Assembly (NCBI RefSeq): GCF_037029465.1
Contig: NZ_JAYMEM010000018.1
Span: forward strand, 35,448-99,447
Reading direction: 5' to 3'
DNA length: 64,000 nt
From: Mesoflavibacter sp037029465
Lineage (GTDB): Bacteria > Bacteroidota > Bacteroidia > Flavobacteriales > Flavobacteriaceae
Part shown: positions 61,301 through 64,000 of the stretch, in pieces
How positions within the stretch are numbered: the first letter of the stretch is position 1
Layout: each line of letters begins with the position of its first letter
Notes under the pieces: generated by a model
What the model saw: the letters and a program-made list of their open reading frames with translations, nothing else
Database searches by the model: none
What the model was told of the DNA's origin: nothing
Program-made: the position numbers and the translations under genes

Positions 61301-61591
61301 ATGACTAAGGCTGATTTAGTAGCAAAAATTTCTGAGAAATTAGGAATTGAAAAAGGAGATGTTCAAGCGACTGTTGAAACTTTTATGGAAGAAGTAAAAA
61401 CATCTTTAGAGAGTGGAGATAATGTGTATTTAAGAGGATTCGGTAGCTTCATTATCAAAACTAGAGCTGAAAAAACTGGAAGAAATATTTCTAAAAATAC
61501 AACAATCAAAATTCCAGCTCACAATATTCCAGCATTTAAGCCTGCAAAAGTATTTGTAGAAGGCGTTAAAACAAATGTTGACGTAAAGTAA
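61301..61591 (+). CDS. HU family DNA-binding protein
   Basis: A 96-residue nucleoid protein of the HU/IHF family: TKADLVAKISEKLGIEKGDV, the GDNVYLRGFGSFIIKTRAEKTGRN body with beta-arm, and IPAHNIPAFKPAK, the C-terminal signature. It bends and packs DNA. It is followed by a 30-residue basic peptide gene (38-base gap) and rng. Confidence 0.96.
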   Translation: MTKADLVAKISEKLGIEKGDVQATVETFMEEVKTSLESGDNVYLRGFGSFIIKTRAEKTGRNISKNTTIKIPAHNIPAFKPAKVFVEGVKTNVDVK

Positions 61592-61629
61592 AAATTTAAA
61601 CGAATTATTAATTAAAAAAACATTAACCT

Positions 61630-61722
61630 ATGCCAAGTGGTAAAAAACGTAAAAGACACAAGGTTGCTACGCATAAGCGTAAAAAACGTAGACGCGCTAA
61701 CCGTCACAAAAAGAAAAAATAA
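61630..61722 (+). CDS. 30-residue Arg/Lys-rich peptide, probably a small ribosomal protein
   Basis: An ATG frame of 30 codons translating to a peptide that starts MPSGKKRKRHKVATHKRK and ends HKKKK; two thirds of it are Lys, Arg or His. Such composition is typical of very small ribosomal proteins. I recall near-identical peptides in many Bacteroidota at this place before rng, and it has a faint likeness to the AURKAIP1/COX24 (bS22/mS38) motif. It ends 5 bases before a terminator-like hairpin. Too short for most gene callers. Confidence 0.75.
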   Translation: MPSGKKRKRHKVATHKRKKRRRANRHKKKK

Positions 61723-61726
61723 TTCC

Positions 61727-61755
61727 AAAAAGTAGTTTTTTAACTACTTTTTTGG
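61727..61755 (+). terminator. terminator after the basic peptide gene
   Basis: AAAAAGTAGTT (61727-61737) / AACTACTTTTT (61742-61752), followed by more T-rich sequence. Confidence 0.75.
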
Positions 61756-61796
61756 TTTTTTAAAATTTCGTTCTTTGAAAATAGAGTTTAATAAAA

Positions 61797-61845
61797 TTTA
61801 CGTGTAAACCTTGCGTAAAATTAAACTCAGCCGGATTAAAAATCC
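61797..61845 (+). promoter_or_regulatory. structured leader of rng
   Basis: Two stems in the 178-base gap before rng: TTTACG (61797-61802) / CGTAAA (61814-61819), and GGATT (61833-61837) / AATCC (61841-61845). Possible self-cleavage or regulatory target of RNase G. Confidence 0.35.
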
Positions 61846-61900
61846 TGTGAAAATTGTATAATCCATCTGTACTTAATTGTATGGATAAAAATTAACCTAA

Positions 61901-63445
61901 ATGGATAAAGAATTAATTATTAGGTCTAGTCCAGAAGCTGTTGATTTTGCCTTATTAAAAGATGGAAAATTAGTTGAATTACATAAAGATGAAGATGGTA
62001 ACAAGTTTGCTGTTGGTGATGTGTTTATCGCCAAAATAAGAAAAGCTGTACCAGGTCTTAATGCTGCATTTGTTAATGTAGGATATGAAAAAGATGCCTT
62101 TTTGCACTATCATGATTTAGGACCACAAATTTCTTCACTTTTAAAATTCACAAAACGTGTAAGCACAGGTAAATTAAAAGACTTTTCTTTAAAAGATTAC
62201 CCATTTGAAAAAGACATTGATAAAGACGGTAAAATAAACAACGTCTTAAAATCAAACCAGTCTATTTTAGTACAAATCGTAAAAGAACCAATATCTACAA
62301 AAGGTCCAAGGATAAGCTCAGAGCTTTCTATTGCCGGTAGATATATTGTTTTAGTCCCTTTTTCTGATCGTATATCTATTTCTCAAAAAATAGAAAATAG
62401 AGAAGAAAAAGACCGTTTAAAACGATTGGTAAAAAGTATAACTCCACCAGGTTTTGGCGTTATTGTACGAACAGTAGCTGAAGGCAAAAAGGTAGCCGAA
62501 CTAGACAAAGATTTACAGCATTTGTTAAGTCGTTGGACAACAATGTGTAAAAAGCTACACAAAGCCCATCATCCTACCAAAGTATTAGGAGAATTAAATA
62601 AAGCATCTTCAATTTTAAGAGACATATTTAACGACACTTTTACAGGTATACATGTAGATGATGAAGAGCTTTATTTTCAAATAAAAGATTATTTGCAAGA
62701 AATTGCACCAAATAAAGAATCAATTGTCAAACTCTATCAATCTAAAGTTCCCATTTTTGAGAAATACGGGATAGAACGACAAATAAAAACTTCTTTTGGA
62801 AAAACAGTATCTATGGCTAAAGGTGCCTACCTTGTTATAGAACATACTGAAGCACTTCATGTAATAGACGTTAACAGCGGTAATAGATCTAACAAATCAA
62901 ACTCACAAGAAGACACTGCACTAGAAGTAAATCTTATCTCTGCAACAGAAGTAGCACGACAGTTAAGATTACGCGATATGGGCGGTATTATTGTAGTAGA
63001 CTTTATAGATTTAAACTCTGCCGAAAACAGAAAAAAACTTTACAATCACTTACGTGAAGAAATGAAAGATGATAGAGCCAAACATAAAATATTACCTCCT
63101 AGTAAGTTTGGATTGATTCAAATAACACGTCAAAGAGTACGACCAGAAATGAACATTAAAACCAGAGAAGTTAACCCTAATGGTGATAATGGAGAAGAGG
63201 TCGAAGCACCAATAGTATTGGTACAAAAAATAACTCATGACTTAGAACAACTATTTAAAAAAGACTATAAAAAGGTGACCTTAAACACACATCCTTTTAT
63301 AGCAGCCTTTTTAACAAAAGGTTTTCCATCTGTACGTTCAAAATGGTTTTTTGAACACAAAAAATGGGTAAAAATACAACCTAGAGATGCTTACACATAT
63401 TTAGAATATCATTTTTACGATAAAAATGGTGATTTAATAAAATAA
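61901..63445 (+). CDS. rng: ribonuclease G/E family endoribonuclease
   Basis: A 514-residue Rne/Rng endonuclease. N-terminal S1-like domain (AVGDVFIAKIRKAVPGLNAAFVNVGYEKDAFLHYHDLG), catalytic DNase-I-like domain with VIDVNSGNRS and IIVVDFIDL (Mg2+-binding Asp residues). It lacks the long C-terminal scaffold of E. coli RNase E, as expected for RNase G. It trims rRNA and turns over mRNA. The upstream 178 bases carry two hairpins; a terminator follows. Confidence 0.96.
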   Translation: MDKELIIRSSPEAVDFALLKDGKLVELHKDEDGNKFAVGDVFIAKIRKAVPGLNAAFVNVGYEKDAFLHYHDLGPQISSLLKFTKRVSTGKLKDFSLKDYPFEKDIDKDGKINNVLKSNQSILVQIVKEPISTKGPRISSELSIAGRYIVLVPFSDRISISQKIENREEKDRLKRLVKSITPPGFGVIVRTVAEGKKVAELDKDLQHLLSRWTTMCKKLHKAHHPTKVLGELNKASSILRDIFNDTFTGIHVDDEELYFQIKDYLQEIAPNKESIVKLYQSKVPIFEKYGIERQIKTSFGKTVSMAKGAYLVIEHTEALHVIDVNSGNRSNKSNSQEDTALEVNLISATEVARQLRLRDMGGIIVVDFIDLNSAENRKKLYNHLREEMKDDRAKHKILPPSKFGLIQITRQRVRPEMNIKTREVNPNGDNGEEVEAPIVLVQKITHDLEQLFKKDYKKVTLNTHPFIAAFLTKGFPSVRSKWFFEHKKWVKIQPRDAYTYLEYHFYDKNGDLIK

Positions 63446-63448
63446 CCC

Positions 63449-63483
63449 AAAGCCTTGCTAAATAATTAGTGAGGCTTTTTTTA
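63449..63483 (+). terminator. terminator after rng
   Basis: AAAGCCTTGCTAA (63449-63461) with TTAGTGAGGCTTT (63466-63478), one bulge, followed by T-run. Confidence 0.75.
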
Positions 63484-63495
63484 TTGTAAAGATTT

Positions 63496-63577
63496 GGGCG
63501 TTTTAACAGGCTGTTCGTTATATCTTTTTTTGCCTTATATGGAAGCAAAAAAAGGATGCCACTACCATCCTTAACGC
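63496..63577 (+). repeat. family B intergenic repeat
   Basis: Starts GGGCGTT (63496-63502), then CAGGCT (63507-63512), an AT-rich hairpin CTTTTTTTGC (63524-63533) / GCAAAAAAAG (63545-63554), a second stem GGATG (63554-63558) / CATCC (63566-63570), and ends ATCCTTAACGC (63567-63577). Same ends and order as 11837-11936. Confidence 0.7.
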
Positions 63578-63618
63578 AAAAAAGCGGTAATTTGAATGGT
63601 TCAAATTACCGCTTTTTT
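63578..63618. terminator. strong bidirectional terminator
   Basis: AAAAAAGCGGTAATTTGAA and TTCAAATTACCGCTTTTTT form a stem of about 19 bp with T-runs on both strands; it serves the OmpA-family gene on the minus strand. Confidence 0.9.
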
Positions 63619-63657
63619 AGTATTAATAAAGCTGATTATTTCAGCATAAAATTTAGA

Positions 63658-64000
63658 TTACTGCTTCACAATTAAGAACTGACTTCTTCTGTTAAGTTGG
63701 TGTTGTTCTTTACTACAAGGGTTACAATCTACAGCAGGCTCAGTTTCACCTTTACCAGTTGCAGATATTCTGCTAGCATCAATACCTTTAGAGATAATGT
63801 ACTGTCTTGTAGTTTGCGCACGTCTTTCTGATAAACCTTGGTTGTAGCTATCAGAACCTCTAAAGTCTGTGTGAGACGTTGCTTCTATAACCATATTTGG
63901 GTATTTGTTCATTACTTGTACTAAGTTGTCTAATTCAAACGCTGCTTTTGCTGTGATGTTTGATTTATCAAACTCAAAGTAAATTGGGTTTAATACCACT
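63658..64000 (-). CDS. OmpA-family protein, C-terminal part
   Basis: The last 114 codons or so of a gene whose start lies beyond the window; the frame stays open to base 64000. The sequence is an OmpA peptidoglycan-binding domain: IYFEFDKSNITAKAAFELDNLVQVM, EATSHTDFRGSDSYNQGLSERRAQTTRQYI, GKGETEPAVDC, and QLNRRSQFLIVKQ. Many flavobacterial proteins of this type carry WD40/PD40 repeats upstream, as in PorE-like parts of the type IX secretion machinery, but this cannot be seen here. Ends 40 bases before a strong terminator. Confidence 0.9.
   Translation of the reverse strand, partial: VVLNPIYFEFDKSNITAKAAFELDNLVQVMNKYPNMVIEATSHTDFRGSDSYNQGLSERRAQTTRQYIISKGIDASRISATGKGETEPAVDCNPCSKEQHQLNRRSQFLIVKQ

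Noticed and set aside
1..64000. tRNA, rRNA or tmRNA genes
   Set aside because: No cloverleaf with T-loop consensus or rRNA segments was recognised by eye; a tRNAscan/Infernal run would settle it.

Overview
The window is a stretch of chromosome from a marine-type member of the Flavobacteriaceae (Bacteroidota). The evidence is AT-rich DNA; many copies of the Bacteroidota -7 promoter motif TAnnTTTG upstream of genes; A-rich leaders with no Shine-Dalgarno sequence; three TonB-dependent receptors with N-terminal carboxypeptidase-regulatory-like or plug domains; gliding genes gldD and gldE; a phosphopantetheinyl transferase and a GGGP synthase; and many Bacteroidota-only families (DUF4271, DUF4296, DUF3098, DUF3127, DUF4199, DUF4301). 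No rRNA, tRNA, CRISPR array, integrase or transposase was seen. Genus is not resolved.

Layout. 1-11.8 kb: the 3' part of a LuxE-like adenylating enzyme, tyrS, a reductase/epimerase, the run DUF4296-pyrC-polyprenyl-P-mannose synthase (all minus), DUF4271-hemD, pckA, DUF423, a saccharopine-dehydrogenase family gene and an Lrp/AsnC regulator. 11.9-18.5 kb: Bax-inhibitor-1 protein, YugP-type protease, alanine dehydrogenase, a GIY-YIG nuclease gene enclosed by two copies of a palindromic repeat, and leuS. 18.5-30.4 kb: ftsX, a 47-residue peptide gene and DUF3098, then an 8-kb catabolic block (glycerate kinase, Na+ symporter, GH63-like glycosylglycerate hydrolase, TonB receptor, divergent LacI regulator with a tandem operator), then uppP-truB and a TonB-like gene. 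30.4-36.5 kb: thioredoxin-like protein, tag, aat, DUF3127, flavin reductase, an orphan histidine kinase with a zinc-ribbon membrane protein, HIT protein and greA. 36.6-44.4 kb: a lipoprotein; a TonB receptor under a TPP riboswitch; and a tightly packed minus-strand operon holding PPTase, GGGP synthase, thiamine-binding-like protein, PnuC/PnuT transporter, NadR-like kinase, DUF4301 and arfB. 44.5-51.5 kb: ahcY, a TonB receptor-phytase pair, rpmA-rplU and DUF4199. 51.7-64 kb: paired M16 proteases, EamA transporter, a cysteine-rich HMA lipoprotein, an esterase, mutY / ssb-gldE-gldD, HU, a 30-residue basic peptide gene, rng, and the 3' end of an OmpA-family gene.

Genes that work together. The 20-28 kb block reads as scavenging of a glycosylated glycerate (glucosyl- or mannosylglycerate, compatible solutes of marine phototrophs): outer-membrane receptor, Na+ symporter, hydrolase, then glycerate kinase delivering glycerate to glycolysis, with LacI control. 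It sits inside what I recall as the conserved run ftsX-DUF3098-uppP-truB. The 37-43 kb region reads as thiamine acquisition. The 46-50 kb pair reads as phytate or other organic-phosphate use.

The most unusual non-coding content is four families of small palindromic repeats: (A) paired inverted units flanking the GIY-YIG gene; (B) an element with fixed ends GGCGTT...ATCCTTAACGC; (C) CGACTnCGCTC hairpins; and (D) GAAA-loop hairpins placed just after stop codons. Several leaders (greA, rng, thiamine receptor) also carry structures that suggest RNA-level control. All statements rest on reading the sequence and family knowledge; no database search was run.
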